Positions 9,961 to 19,440 of a stretch of 64,000 nucleotides of DNA are shown in pieces. The position numbers were made by a program, and so were the translations under genes. The number at the start of each line of letters is the position of its first letter. Within the stretch, counting starts at the first letter, position 1. Under the pieces are notes generated by a model. That model saw only the letters and a program-made list of their open reading frames with translations, did not search any database and had not been told where the DNA came from. Origin of the DNA: Pedobacter metabolipauper (GTDB taxonomy: Bacteria; Bacteroidota; Bacteroidia; Sphingobacteriales; Sphingobacteriaceae); NCBI RefSeq assembly GCF_004362715.1, contig NZ_SNYC01000005.1, positions 63,781 through 127,780 of the forward strand, written 5' to 3'.

Positions 9961-10276
9961 CAATTGGTGTAATAGTTTTGCACTAAATTAGTAAAAATAA
10001 TAGATATAGATTATTAACCTTATCTACGGGCCGACTTTAGCCGCCATCAAAAGTCGTTCTGTTAAAGCCAGATCTATTCATCAGGAAATTTTATAGAACT
10101 GCTGCATAGCGAGTTTTAGAAATGTAGGAATTACCGCCGGATCTGTAGTATACTGATCCCGGAGTTACGCAATAAATACCAAAAAAGACAAACAAATTGA
10201 AGATCATTACAACAATATTATAAGATGAAGGCATATTTTTGGATGTACTAATATCACACACAAATCAACTTAAACT
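9961..10276. promoter_or_regulatory. Divergent promoter region between the sigma gene and the GH78 genes
   Basis: A 316-bp non-coding gap between genes on opposite strands, so it should hold promoters in both directions. On the plus strand TATTTTTG (10234-10241) matches the Bacteroidota -7 box TAnnTTTG, 36 bp before the GH78 start, but no clear -33 box was found. An ECF-type promoter could not be recognised by eye. Confidence 0.4.
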
Positions 10277-12793
10277 ATGAGTATGTTCAAACTTTCAACT
10301 GGTATTGCCAGCTTGAATTTATTAATGACTAAAAAAAAAACCAGGTTGCTCTTTTTGCTGACCACAATTATTTACAGCAACCTTCTTTTTTGCCCCGTAG
10401 CATCAGCCCAGAAAATTGTATATAAGCCAGTTTCCGGAACATTAAGCGGCACTCCTGTCCCGCTATCACCTGATCCTTTGATCAATATGAAGTGGGCATC
10501 GCCTAAAGCTACAGATGAGCTGGAGTATTATCATCTGCGTCCGGTTTCATTTACCACAGCTTCAGCCAGAAGTTTTGACACGAAAAATTTTAAGATAAAA
10601 AACGAGGTCGTTGTTAATGGCGAGGGAGATCTCATGTTCGATTTTGGAAGGGTTAGTGCTGGCTGGCTCGAATTTGAATCTGATGACCTGACTGACTCTG
10701 TATTGATGAGCATCAGTGAATATAATGAGCCAGCGATTGTTAATATCGGAACGGCTCACCCGTTCAAAACCGCTTCTGTCGTTAAGGATGGGAACACTTA
10801 CCGCATACATCTGAACAACCTTTGGTATGAGGGCGTTCGATTCGGATGGATCCACGTGGTATCTCATAAGAAACAATGGCATCTTAAAAATTTAAGATTG
10901 GTTTGCCAGATCAAACCCACTAATTATAACGGCAGTTTCGCCTGTAGTGATCCTGAGTTAACAAAGATATGGTACACTGGTGCCTATACCGTAAAACTCA
11001 ACTTGCTGAAAGATTATTTCGGCGCTATACTTATGGACCGGAGTGACCGTCACTCCTGGACTGGCGATGCCTTTCCGGCGCAGGCTGCTTCCATGGTGGC
11101 TTTTGGCAACTTCGATTTTGTAAAAAAGAATATCCATAACACGGCGAACCTTAGTAACGATATAGCCAGCTATGCACTTTACTGGGTGTTAAGTTTAGTA
11201 GATTATGTAAACTATACAGGTGATACCGACCTGGCAAAATATTACCTTGATAATGCCGGTAAAAAACTTGAACATGCCTATGGGCATTTCGGAAAATCAC
11301 CCAGAATTGCATTTTATGGCTGGGACGAACGTTTGGGAGGTGGTTTTGAAAACCCAAATGCTGAGGCTCAAAATGCCTACTCCATGCTATCGATACGGGC
11401 ATGGTCTGAATTTGGCAAATTGATGCGGACCATAGGTAACTTAAAAGAGGCGGACAAATATGAGGGTTATGCTACAGAAAAGATCCAATCTCTTAGAAAA
11501 GAAAACGCATGGCTTAGCACATTTGGATTGCACGCTGCTGCAGATGCGATCAATACCAACCTGACCACTCCGGAGGAAAACAACATATTATTCAATAAAA
11601 ATTTTACCGATCGGGTTAACCGAATTTCTTATTCTTCCTTTAACGAATGGTTTATCATTTCTGCTATGGCCAAATCCCAGCGTTTTGATGAGGCGATCAG
11701 TGCAATTAAAGACAGCTGGGGCGGACAGATCCGTTACGGAGGAACTACTTTTTTTGAGGTATTTCGTCCGCAGTGGAATGAGATTCTTACTACTAATGAT
11801 GCACCTCCTAATAACCAGGCCGGTTACACCAGCTTTACCCATCCCTGGAGTGCAGGCATTGTAAAATGGCTTTCTGAAGAAATTCTTGGAATAAAACCGC
11901 TTGAACCTGGATTTAAATCTTTTTCTATAGTGCCCCATTTGGGTAGATCATTAACTTCAGTGAATGGTGGAATTCCGACAGAAAAAGGACTTATTTCAGC
12001 TAGTTTCGATACTAAATCCGGAATCTCAAGAGTTAAGGTACCTGCCGGAACTATGGCAAAAACGATTGCCTTGCCGATAGGTAAAAATGTACCGTCGTCG
12101 CTAAAGATCAATGGAAAAACAACAGCGATCTCTATTGAGCATGGTGAAAATGAAGATTTTTTGATTCTCAATAATCTTGAGCCTGGAGAATATCTGTTTG
12201 AAGTGAAATATAAAAAACAGGTTAAACAAATAGCCCTTAAAAATACGCCATGGATATATAAGGTTCATGGTATTGGTCAGGACAGCACAACGAGAGGCAA
12301 CTGGAAGGGAACTTACGGTGGTGATGGCTCGATTCTTTTCAACTTATATAAAAAAGGACAGCATGTTGAAAAATTACCGGCTTACCTGGGTAAGATAAAA
12401 CTATCAAGATATGCAGATGTGCACCGCGATGTTCAGGACCCTAACATAGCACTGCTACAAGACAGCGCCCGAACCAATGACTTTGGCGCAATTGCCACTA
12501 AAAATTATAATGTCTGCGAACAATCCATGACTATTGATCTTCCGGTAACTGACAATGGTACTCACCGGGTTTCCTTATATTTTCTGGATCAGGATAATGT
12601 GGGACGACGCTCTGCCATCGAGATATTTGACATGAATACACTTAATCTGATTGGCCCAATGATCTATGTGAAGAATTACAGTAAGGGAAAATATGTAAGT
12701 TTTGATGTTCAGGGTCCAATTCGGCTCCGGATTAACCAGGTTAGAGGAATTAATGTGTCTTTAAGCGGGATATTCTTTGATAAGATAAAATAA
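10277..12793 (+). CDS. GH78-like alpha-L-rhamnosidase-related glycosidase with C-terminal beta-sandwich domain
   Basis: An 838-residue secreted protein. A signal peptide follows the second Met (codon 17, position 10325, ending PVASAQ), so the start may be there. Residues about 60-220 form a beta-sandwich, about 225-545 an (alpha/alpha)6 six-hairpin domain of rhamnosidase type (DRSDRHSWTGDAFPAQA, YGGTTFFEVF, HPWSAGIVKWLSEEILGI), then a short beta domain, and about 640-838 an extra beta-sandwich of carbohydrate-binding type. The usual GH78 acid motif RxERLGWTGD is changed to RSDRHSWTGD, so activity on alpha-L-rhamnosides is likely but not certain. It is followed after 5 bp by a canonical GH78, with which it forms an operon. 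It probably trims rhamnose from oligosaccharides handled by the SusCD pair. Confidence 0.8.
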   Translation: MSMFKLSTGIASLNLLMTKKKTRLLFLLTTIIYSNLLFCPVASAQKIVYKPVSGTLSGTPVPLSPDPLINMKWASPKATDELEYYHLRPVSFTTASARSFDTKNFKIKNEVVVNGEGDLMFDFGRVSAGWLEFESDDLTDSVLMSISEYNEPAIVNIGTAHPFKTASVVKDGNTYRIHLNNLWYEGVRFGWIHVVSHKKQWHLKNLRLVCQIKPTNYNGSFACSDPELTKIWYTGAYTVKLNLLKDYFGAILMDRSDRHSWTGDAFPAQAASMVAFGNFDFVKKNIHNTANLSNDIASYALYWVLSLVDYVNYTGDTDLAKYYLDNAGKKLEHAYGHFGKSPRIAFYGWDERLGGGFENPNAEAQNAYSMLSIRAWSEFGKLMRTIGNLKEADKYEGYATEKIQSLRKENAWLSTFGLHAAADAINTNLTTPEENNILFNKNFTDRVNRISYSSFNEWFIISAMAKSQRFDEAISAIKDSWGGQIRYGGTTFFEVFRPQWNEILTTNDAPPNNQAGYTSFTHPWSAGIVKWLSEEILGIKPLEPGFKSFSIVPHLGRSLTSVNGGIPTEKGLISASFDTKSGISRVKVPAGTMAKTIALPIGKNVPSSLKINGKTTAISIEHGENEDFLILNNLEPGEYLFEVKYKKQVKQIALKNTPWIYKVHGIGQDSTTRGNWKGTYGGDGSILFNLYKKGQHVEKLPAYLGKIKLSRYADVHRDVQDPNIALLQDSARTNDFGAIATKNYNVCEQSMTIDLPVTDNGTHRVSLYFLDQDNVGRRSAIEIFDMNTLNLIGPMIYVKNYSKGKYVSFDVQGPIRLRINQVRGINVSLSGIFFDKIK

Positions 12794-12798
12794 GCAAG

Positions 12799-15700
12799 AT
12801 GTTAAAAAAAAGAAACCAAGTTGCCCCGATCATGATCGTTTTGTTCCTGGCTATATCATCCTTCGCTTTTGGGCAAGGCCTGCGTATCGAACAAAGTAAT
12901 TGTGAGTATCGGGTAAACCCTGAAGGTATCGATGTAATTTCTCCGAGGCTTTCGTGGGTTATGGCGTCTGATTTACGCGGCGACAAACAGACGGCCTTTC
13001 AAATTATAGTGGCTTCTAACCTGAATGCCTTAAAGATGAATAAGGGTGATATATGGGATAGCGGAAAACAGGTATCAACGGAAAACAATAGGGTGTATAA
13101 AGGCCAAAAACTTCTTTCAGGTAAACAATATTACTGGAAAGTAAGAGCCTGGGATAGCAAAAACAAGGTTACACCATGGAGTGCAAATGCGTACTGGAGC
13201 ATGGGGCTGCTTACAAAAAAGGAATGGAAGGCGGTGTGGATCACAGATCCGGTTCTCGCTGATCCTAATAATTTCTCTTTAACACCAATAAATTGTTACA
13301 GAAGCCTTACCACTGAAAATCAGTACCAGGAAAAATGGATCATATTGGATTTAGGCACTGAGCAAGCCATAAACGCAGTGAATATAATCCCTGCACGTTC
13401 TGTTAATCAAAATATAGACTTTCTTAGCTTTATGTATCCGCTGAGGTATAAAATACAGGTATCGGCAAATAAGAACTTCCAAAATGCGAAAACAATTATT
13501 GATCATACTTCAGCAGATGTTCTTAATCCACGTGAAGCAAACAATATCATAGCGTTTCAACCCGTAAAGACACGATATATCCGGCTTTTAGTAACCAAAC
13601 TGACCAGATGGGATGTAAATCTATATGGACTTGCGTTAGGCGGATTTAACGCGATTTACAATAAGAAAGTAATTGAAGAAAATGTAACGGCAGACTGCTC
13701 GGATGCGATTGAATCAAAACAGTGGTCTAAGAAATTTCTCTTGAAAAAAGAGAACTTGATCACAAATATACCCGATCCAATTGCTCTTGCTGTTGGCGTA
13801 AAAGAACTGTCCGATATCGCGCCGGTGAATAAGGTTTCCCGTGTACCGACACTGCGCCGGGAATTTAGTCTTGCGGCAAAAGTTAAACGCGCAAACTTAT
13901 TTGTGACGGCACGCGGTTTTTATGAGTTTCATATTAACGGCAAAAAAGTAAGCGATCTTTACCTTTCTCCGGGGGTAACCGATTACAATAAAAGAATCAC
14001 GTACCAGACTTTCGATGTGACGCAGATGCTTAAACCAGGAGGCAATGCAGTTGGGGCAATGCTGGGCTATGGCTGGTATGCCGGGCATATGAATCTTTTT
14101 GAGAACCGTAATATTTACGGACACTACCCCTTGTTGATGGCCCAGCTGGAAATAGAACTGGAGAATGGTAAACATATTACTATTGCCACCGATAAACAAT
14201 GGAAGACAACGTTAAAAGGGTCTTTGCTTTGGTCCGACTTATTGGATGGCGAAGCCATTGATCAGCGTCTCGCGCTTACCGGATGGGACAAAACTAATTT
14301 CGATGACAAAGATTGGTCTATTGCTGAAGCCAAACAACTGGATGATACCAAACTGGTTGGGCAGCGCAATCAGCCGGTTAAAGAAATCAGGGAACTGAAA
14401 CCTGTTGCGGTAAAAAAAATCAGCAAAGGTGTTTATGTCTTTGACTTTGGGCAAGAAATTGCAGGCTGGTGCCGTTTAGTGGTGGCAGGCAAAAAAGATA
14501 CGCATATCCGAGTAAGACATGCTGAAATCCTTAAAAAGAATGGTGATATAGACATGAGTAATCTCTGGGGAATTCCGCAGCAAGAGGATTATATTTTAAA
14601 TGATGATAAGACTCAAACACTAACACCACATTTCACGTATCACGGTTTTCGTTATGTGCAGGTAAGCGGCCTGGAAAATGAGCCGGATCCAAATACGATT
14701 ACTGCAATAAGTATGCATAACAATGTTCCGGAGGCGGGTGAATTTGAATCCTCGAACCCGTTATATAACAAGCTGATGGAAACGGCCATCTGGACACAAA
14801 GAAACCTGATGTTTGATATGCCAAATGGTTGTGCGGCAAGATCTGAAAGATTAGGCTGGACAGGCGATCTGCGCCCATGTGTACAATCTCTTATTTACAA
14901 TATGGATGCTGCTGCTTTCCTGGAGAAATATGCACAGGATATGCGGGATGACCAAACACCGGATGGGCGTTTCACGGATATTGCGCCGCAATTTCATTTG
15001 GAAAACACGAATATATGTGTCGGATCTCCAGGTTGGGCAGACGCTGGTGTTTCTATGCCATGGCAGGTTTACGTTAATTATGGTGATAAGAGAATACTTG
15101 AAGAGCACTATCCTGCAGCGCAGAGATGGGTGGATTTTCTAAGTTCAAAAAACCCTAATTTCCTTTGGGAAAATAACCGTGGAATGGATTGGGGAGACTG
15201 GCTTAGTACTGGTCCGGCCACGCCTCGTGTTCTTGGCTCTACGGCCTTTTTTGCACACGATGCAGACCAGTTATCTAAAATGGCCGGGGTATTGGGTAAA
15301 AAGGCAGATGAATTAAAATACCGGCAATTGTTTAACCAGATTAAGAAAGCTTTTATGAGCAGCTTTGTTAACCAGGATGGTTCTATTACCGAAGCTCCGG
15401 GTAAAGCGGATGTACAGGGCAGTTATGCACTTGCTTTATATTTCGATTTGCTGGATGAGCCTATTCGCTCAAAAGCAGCAAATCGCCTTGCCCAGATGAT
15501 CGGCGAGAGCAAAGGTCATTTAACTACCGGTTTTTGGTCGAGCATAGAAACGCTTCTTGCTTTATCAGAAAACAAGCAGCACCAATCGGCTGTGCAGGTA
15601 GCAAATACAGAAACCCAGCCTTCATGGGGTTATATGCTCAAAGCCGGTGGTACCACCTACTGGGAATCTTTTGATGCAGACAGACGAAATCTTTCTCTCA

Positions 15701-16083
15701 ATCACTGGACTTACAGCTCCATTGGAGAATGGTTATGGCGCTATATTGCCGGGCTCAATGTAGATGAGAATAATCCGGGTTATAAACATTTTACGGTAAA
15801 ACCACATGCTACATCAACAAACGACTCCTGTAAAGTTGCCTATCAGTCTATTAACGGCGCAATCAAAATTAACTGGAAACGTTCAGTTGATAAATTCACT
15901 ATAGAAGTTACTGTTCCACCTGGTTCAACAGCGACCGTGTATATTCCGTCAAAAGGATCAAACATTACGGAGTCGGGCCTCCCTATTAGTCAATCAAAAG
16001 GATTGAAGTTAGTTAAACAAGAAAATAATGAGGCTATAATGAATATCCAGTCAGGAACTTATTATATCTCGACTGCACTTTAG
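12799..16083 (+). CDS. Alpha-L-rhamnosidase, GH78, with inserted discoidin-type domain
   Basis: A 1094-residue secreted GH78 enzyme that hydrolyses terminal alpha-L-rhamnosyl bonds. Order: signal peptide (to about residue 26, SSFAFGQ), Ig-like N-terminal domain (about 30-135, CEYRVNPEGIDVISPRLSW), an F5/8 type C (discoidin)-like insertion (about 165-290, WIILDLGTEQAINAVNI, TRYIRLLVTKL), Bac_rhamnosid_N domain (about 355-520, GFYEFHINGKKVSD, GYGWYAG), then the catalytic (alpha/alpha)6 barrel (about 640-980) with ARSERLGWTGD and DGRFTDIAPQ, and a C-terminal beta domain. The acidic residues of those two motifs are the expected catalytic and substrate-binding positions. It is second in an operon with the GH78-like gene and is followed by a strong terminator. 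Confidence 0.93.
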   Translation: MLKKRNQVAPIMIVLFLAISSFAFGQGLRIEQSNCEYRVNPEGIDVISPRLSWVMASDLRGDKQTAFQIIVASNLNALKMNKGDIWDSGKQVSTENNRVYKGQKLLSGKQYYWKVRAWDSKNKVTPWSANAYWSMGLLTKKEWKAVWITDPVLADPNNFSLTPINCYRSLTTENQYQEKWIILDLGTEQAINAVNIIPARSVNQNIDFLSFMYPLRYKIQVSANKNFQNAKTIIDHTSADVLNPREANNIIAFQPVKTRYIRLLVTKLTRWDVNLYGLALGGFNAIYNKKVIEENVTADCSDAIESKQWSKKFLLKKENLITNIPDPIALAVGVKELSDIAPVNKVSRVPTLRREFSLAAKVKRANLFVTARGFYEFHINGKKVSDLYLSPGVTDYNKRITYQTFDVTQMLKPGGNAVGAMLGYGWYAGHMNLFENRNIYGHYPLLMAQLEIELENGKHITIATDKQWKTTLKGSLLWSDLLDGEAIDQRLALTGWDKTNFDDKDWSIAEAKQLDDTKLVGQRNQPVKEIRELKPVAVKKISKGVYVFDFGQEIAGWCRLVVAGKKDTHIRVRHAEILKKNGDIDMSNLWGIPQQEDYILNDDKTQTLTPHFTYHGFRYVQVSGLENEPDPNTITAISMHNNVPEAGEFESSNPLYNKLMETAIWTQRNLMFDMPNGCAARSERLGWTGDLRPCVQSLIYNMDAAAFLEKYAQDMRDDQTPDGRFTDIAPQFHLENTNICVGSPGWADAGVSMPWQVYVNYGDKRILEEHYPAAQRWVDFLSSKNPNFLWENNRGMDWGDWLSTGPATPRVLGSTAFFAHDADQLSKMAGVLGKKADELKYRQLFNQIKKAFMSSFVNQDGSITEAPGKADVQGSYALALYFDLLDEPIRSKAANRLAQMIGESKGHLTTGFWSSIETLLALSENKQHQSAVQVANTETQPSWGYMLKAGGTTYWESFDADRRNLSLNHWTYSSIGEWLWRYIAGLNVDENNPGYKHFTVKPHATSTNDSCKVAYQSINGAIKINWKRSVDKFTIEVTVPPGSTATVYIPSKGSNITESGLPISQSKGLKLVKQENNEAIMNIQSGTYYISTAL

Positions 16084-16103
16084 CGGGTAAATTAGTATTT
16101 CAG

Positions 16104-16138
16104 AAGGCCAGCTAAGTTATGCTTTAGCTGGCCTTTTT
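16104..16138 (+). terminator. Rho-independent terminator of the GH78 operon
   Basis: Perfect 12-bp arms AAGGCCAGCTAA (16104-16115) and TTAGCTGGCCTT (16124-16135) around an 8-nt loop, followed by a T run (16134-16138). It begins 20 bp after the stop of the GH78 gene. Clear intrinsic terminator. Confidence 0.9.
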
Positions 16139-16200
16139 GTATTCAGCAGGAAAAGGCTATCCGGCAATAAACAACCATGATTCGCTAACGATCGGCAAGT

Positions 16201-16240
16201 TTGAACTTCTGAACAAAGTAAAGTTGAACTTCCGAACAAA
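16201..16240 (+). promoter_or_regulatory. Tandem 17-bp direct repeat, probable AraC-type operator
   Basis: TTGAACTTCTGAACAAA (16201-16217) and TTGAACTTCCGAACAAA (16224-16240) differ at one base and repeat with a 23-bp period, about two helical turns. Each also holds two GAAC cores 8 bp apart. They lie 47 bp before the SDR reductase start, where an AraC-type activator would bind. The AraC gene at 17286 is the second gene of the same unit and the natural candidate (inference). Confidence 0.6.
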
Positions 16241-16287
16241 ACATCCAGCAGATTTAAACCGCACCTTTGATGTAAATAAATTCATTT

Positions 16288-17256
16288 ATGGAAAGTTTAA
16301 CAAAAAATCAAACCGTACTGGTAACGGGCGGTACCGGTTTTGTCGGAATCTACTGCATTCTTCAATTATTACAGCAGGGTTATACTGTAAAAACAACAGT
16401 ACGCTCATTGAACAGAAAACAAGAAGTGATCAGCTTGTTACAGTCTGCCGGGATGACGTCCCTTGAGCAGCTTTCGTTTGTTGAAGCAGACCTTGGCGCG
16501 GATGATCACTGGAACGACGCGGTTGAAGGCTGTATGTATGTATTGCATGTGGCGTCGCCTTTTCCGGCCGGTGAACCTGAAGATGCGGACGAACTGATTA
16601 TTCCGGCCCGTGACGGTGCATTGCGTGTACTAAAAGCTGCCCGCAATGCTGGTGTAAAACGTGTGGTACTCACTTCTTCTTTTGCGGCCATTGGCTACAG
16701 TAAAGACACTAAAGACCATGTTTTCACTGAGCTTGACTGGACAGATCCTGAAATTGCTTCCGGTGCTTATATCAAGTCTAAAACCATAGCCGAAATGGCA
16801 GCCTGGGATTATATGAAAAACGAAGGCGGAGATATGGAGCTAACGGTGATCAATCCGGTCGCCATTTTTGGACCAGTGATGGGACAAGACCATTCTACGT
16901 CTGTAGGGTTTATAAAGTCGCTATTAGAAGGCCACATTAAACAGACCCCTGGTTTTACCTTTGGAGTGGTTGATGTACGTGATGTCGCTGCCATTCACCT
17001 CCTGGCAATGACCCATCCCGAGGCAGCTGGCGAACGCTTCCTTGCTACTGCATCTGATGTTGTGAGCATTTATGATATTGCGCAGTTCATCAAAAAGGAA
17101 CGGCCTGCAGCAGCGTTGAACATTGCTGAACTGGAGCCGCTTGATCCATCGGCATATACCGCGATGTCTAATGAGAAAGCGAAAAGGATATTGGGCTGGA
17201 AGCCGCGCAGCAAAGAAGCTGCAATTCTTGCCAGTGTGGATAGTTTGGTAATTTGA
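16288..17256 (+). CDS. NAD(P)-dependent extended SDR oxidoreductase (dihydroflavonol-4-reductase-like)
   Basis: A 322-residue extended short-chain dehydrogenase. It has an N-terminal Rossmann motif VTGGTGFVG (about residues 12-20), an active-site Ser region (VVLTSSFAAIGY) and the YIKSK form of YxxxK. Family members reduce aldehydes or ketones with NADPH (cinnamoyl-CoA or dihydroflavonol reductase, methylglyoxal reductase types); the actual substrate is unknown. It is the first gene of a two-gene unit with an AraC regulator 29 bp downstream, and a tandem operator-like repeat lies just upstream. A role in aldehyde detoxification is plausible. Confidence 0.88.
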   Translation: MESLTKNQTVLVTGGTGFVGIYCILQLLQQGYTVKTTVRSLNRKQEVISLLQSAGMTSLEQLSFVEADLGADDHWNDAVEGCMYVLHVASPFPAGEPEDADELIIPARDGALRVLKAARNAGVKRVVLTSSFAAIGYSKDTKDHVFTELDWTDPEIASGAYIKSKTIAEMAAWDYMKNEGGDMELTVINPVAIFGPVMGQDHSTSVGFIKSLLEGHIKQTPGFTFGVVDVRDVAAIHLLAMTHPEAAGERFLATASDVVSIYDIAQFIKKERPAAALNIAELEPLDPSAYTAMSNEKAKRILGWKPRSKEAAILASVDSLVI

Positions 17257-17285
17257 TGTATTTTTGAGTCTAAATCTAACATGCC

Positions 17286-18068
17286 TTGAATACGACCCTC
17301 CTTCAATCCTGCCATTTGGGTCCGGGGATTTCTCCGGAACAAGTGACACCGGAGCATTTCTTTTTATACCTTTTAACAGGGTCGATGGTGGTTTATAATG
17401 GCGACAAGCATTACGAGATTAACCCTGGCGATTATGGTCTTGCCCGTAAGAACCATTTGCTGCGGTATACCAAACATCCCGGTGATGGCAATTTCAGGAC
17501 GATCGTTGTTGCCTTTGATGAACCTTTTCTGAGAAGATTTTTAAAAAAGCATCCTTTCCAAATTGGAATCGCCGGGAACGACGATTCCATCTTGTTCATC
17601 CGGGAAAACAGGCTATTGAGCAGCTTTATCCAATCTCTAAAACCTTACTACCTCGGATCTTCTGAAATTGATGAAACTTTTGCAGAACTTAAAAGAGAGG
17701 AACTGTTGTTGATCCTGCTTAAACAAGACCCTGGCCTTGCGGCCATCTTGTTTAACTTTGGTGCGCCTCAAAAAATAGACCTGAAGGCATTTATGAACCG
17801 TAACTTCAGGTTCAATGTAAGCCTGGAGCGTTTTGCGTTTTTAACAGGCAGAAGTTTGTCTTCCTTTAAGCGCGATTTTCAGCAATTATTTAATGATACA
17901 CCCGGACACTGGCTAACCAAAAAGCGGCTGGAAGAAGCATACTTTCTGATCTATAAGCAAAGCCGGAAGCCGAAGGATATTTATATGGAACTGGGTTTTG
18001 AAGATCTGTCCCATTTTTCTTTCGCTTTTAAAAAGCAATTCGGGCATGCGCCTACTGCTGGTTTGTGA
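17286..18068 (+). CDS. AraC family transcriptional regulator (TTG start)
   Basis: A 260-residue regulator with an N-terminal cupin domain (VYNGDKHYEINPGDYGLARKNH without its last residues) and a C-terminal AraC double helix-turn-helix (about 160-258, FAFLTGRSLSSFKRDFQQLF, LGFEDLSHFSFAFKKQFG). No in-frame ATG exists before residue 34. TTG at 17286, shortly after an in-frame stop, gives the full-length cupin domain, so TTG is the likely start. It lies 29 bp after the SDR reductase and probably controls that gene through the tandem repeat at 16201-16240, so it would be autoregulated. Confidence 0.87.
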   Translation: MNTTLLQSCHLGPGISPEQVTPEHFFLYLLTGSMVVYNGDKHYEINPGDYGLARKNHLLRYTKHPGDGNFRTIVVAFDEPFLRRFLKKHPFQIGIAGNDDSILFIRENRLLSSFIQSLKPYYLGSSEIDETFAELKREELLLILLKQDPGLAAILFNFGAPQKIDLKAFMNRNFRFNVSLERFAFLTGRSLSSFKRDFQQLFNDTPGHWLTKKRLEEAYFLIYKQSRKPKDIYMELGFEDLSHFSFAFKKQFGHAPTAGL

Positions 18069-18210
18069 TTAAATCTGTGTACGTCCATAGGTTGGATTGT
18101 GACAACTTTGACGATAAGGCAGGTAAAACGAAAGAGCAGCCTTTTTCAGACCGCTAAACTCCGGATAAATTAGATAACTCAATAAGGAGCGCGTAACCGA
18201 ACGTATTTAT

Positions 18211-19233
18211 TTAACGCCAACCCAATGCAGGTGCAACATGCTCCAGGATAGCGGATAGTATATGTACATTATAATCAACACCCAACGTGTTCGGTATGGT
18301 CAGAAGCAATGTATCTGCTTCTTGTATAGCTTCATCCGCGGCTAGCTCCTTAATCAGCTGATCAGGTTCGGCTGCATAGCTTTTACCGAAGACCGCCCGT
18401 TTATCAGCTTCGATATAACCAAAACTATCTGCCCCTTTCCCCTGCTGTCCGAAATAATACCTGTCCTGATCGTTAACCAGTGCAAAGATCGAACGGCTTA
18501 TTGAAACCCTTGGTTCGCGCTCGTGCCCAGCTTTCTTCCAGGCTTCCTTATACAGCCTGATCTGTTCTGCCTGCTGGATATGAAAAGGTTTACCGCTTTC
18601 GTCAAATTTCAGCGTTGAACTTTGCAGGTTCATGCCGTTCTCGGCTGCCCAAACTGCAGTTGCATTAGAGGCAGCTCCCCACCAGATACGTTCCCGAAGT
18701 CCATCAGAATGTGGCTCCAATCGTAACAGACCCGGCGGATTCGGAAACATCGGATTGGGATTGGGCTGGGCAAACCCTGTACCCTTTAGTCGATCTAAAA
18801 ACTCCAGGGCTTTTTTACGGCCCATATCTGCATCGGTTTCTCCGGGATCAGGTTGATAACCGAAGTGACGCCAGCCTTCGATAACCTGCTCGGGTGAACC
18901 CCGGCTAAGACCAAGTTGCAATCGGCCACCGGAAATCAGGTCCGCAGCACCGGCATCTTCTATCATATATAGCGGGTTTTCATAGCGCATATCGATCACG
19001 CCTGTTCCAATCTCTATCTTGCTTGTTTTTGCCCCAATAGCGGAAAGCAATGGAAATGGCGATGCCAGCTGTCGTGCAAAATGATGAACCCTAAAATAAG
19101 CACCGTCCAAACCTATTTCTTCCGCAGCAACACTCAGATCTATAGATTGCAGTAACGTATCGCCAGCGTTACGAGTTTGATATGAGGGATGATCAGACCA
19201 ATGTCCGAATGATAAAAATCCTATTTTTTTCAT
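18211..19233 (-). CDS. Luciferase-like (LLM class) flavin-dependent monooxygenase
   Basis: A 340-residue member of the bacterial luciferase superfamily, a TIM-barrel enzyme using FMNH2 from a separate reductase. The sequence shows the family's N-terminus (MKKIGFLSFGHW), EEIGLDGAYFRVHHFA, IEIGTGVIDMRYENPL and GGRLQLGLSRGSPEQV. Family members oxidise varied small organic substrates and the substrate here is unknown. It is a single gene, convergent with the AraC gene at 17286 and divergent from the NTF2-like gene. CAAATATA (19253-19260), read on the minus strand as TATATTTG, is a likely -7 box 20 bp before the start. Confidence 0.9.
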   Translation of the reverse strand: MKKIGFLSFGHWSDHPSYQTRNAGDTLLQSIDLSVAAEEIGLDGAYFRVHHFARQLASPFPLLSAIGAKTSKIEIGTGVIDMRYENPLYMIEDAGAADLISGGRLQLGLSRGSPEQVIEGWRHFGYQPDPGETDADMGRKKALEFLDRLKGTGFAQPNPNPMFPNPPGLLRLEPHSDGLRERIWWGAASNATAVWAAENGMNLQSSTLKFDESGKPFHIQQAEQIRLYKEAWKKAGHEREPRVSISRSIFALVNDQDRYYFGQQGKGADSFGYIEADKRAVFGKSYAAEPDQLIKELAADEAIQEADTLLLTIPNTLGVDYNVHILSAILEHVAPALGWR

Positions 19234-19440
19234 TGATTAGATGATTTAAAACCAAATATAGGAATACGTAGGCTGTGAGCAGGTCACGGCTTAGTCATAA
19301 CGATTGGCCAGGCATTCAATATTATTCAGCTGTTTTTTACCATCAGTTTTGTCTTGCATTCATTTTACAAACGATCTGAAAAATTAAAATTCTTCTATAT
19401 TTTAAAACACGTTCCTGGTTAGGAATGTTTATTTGGTATT

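Noticed and set aside
16137..16466. Plus-strand frame starting in the terminator and running into the SDR gene
   Set aside because: Overlaps a terminator and the SDR start in another frame; no family similarity.
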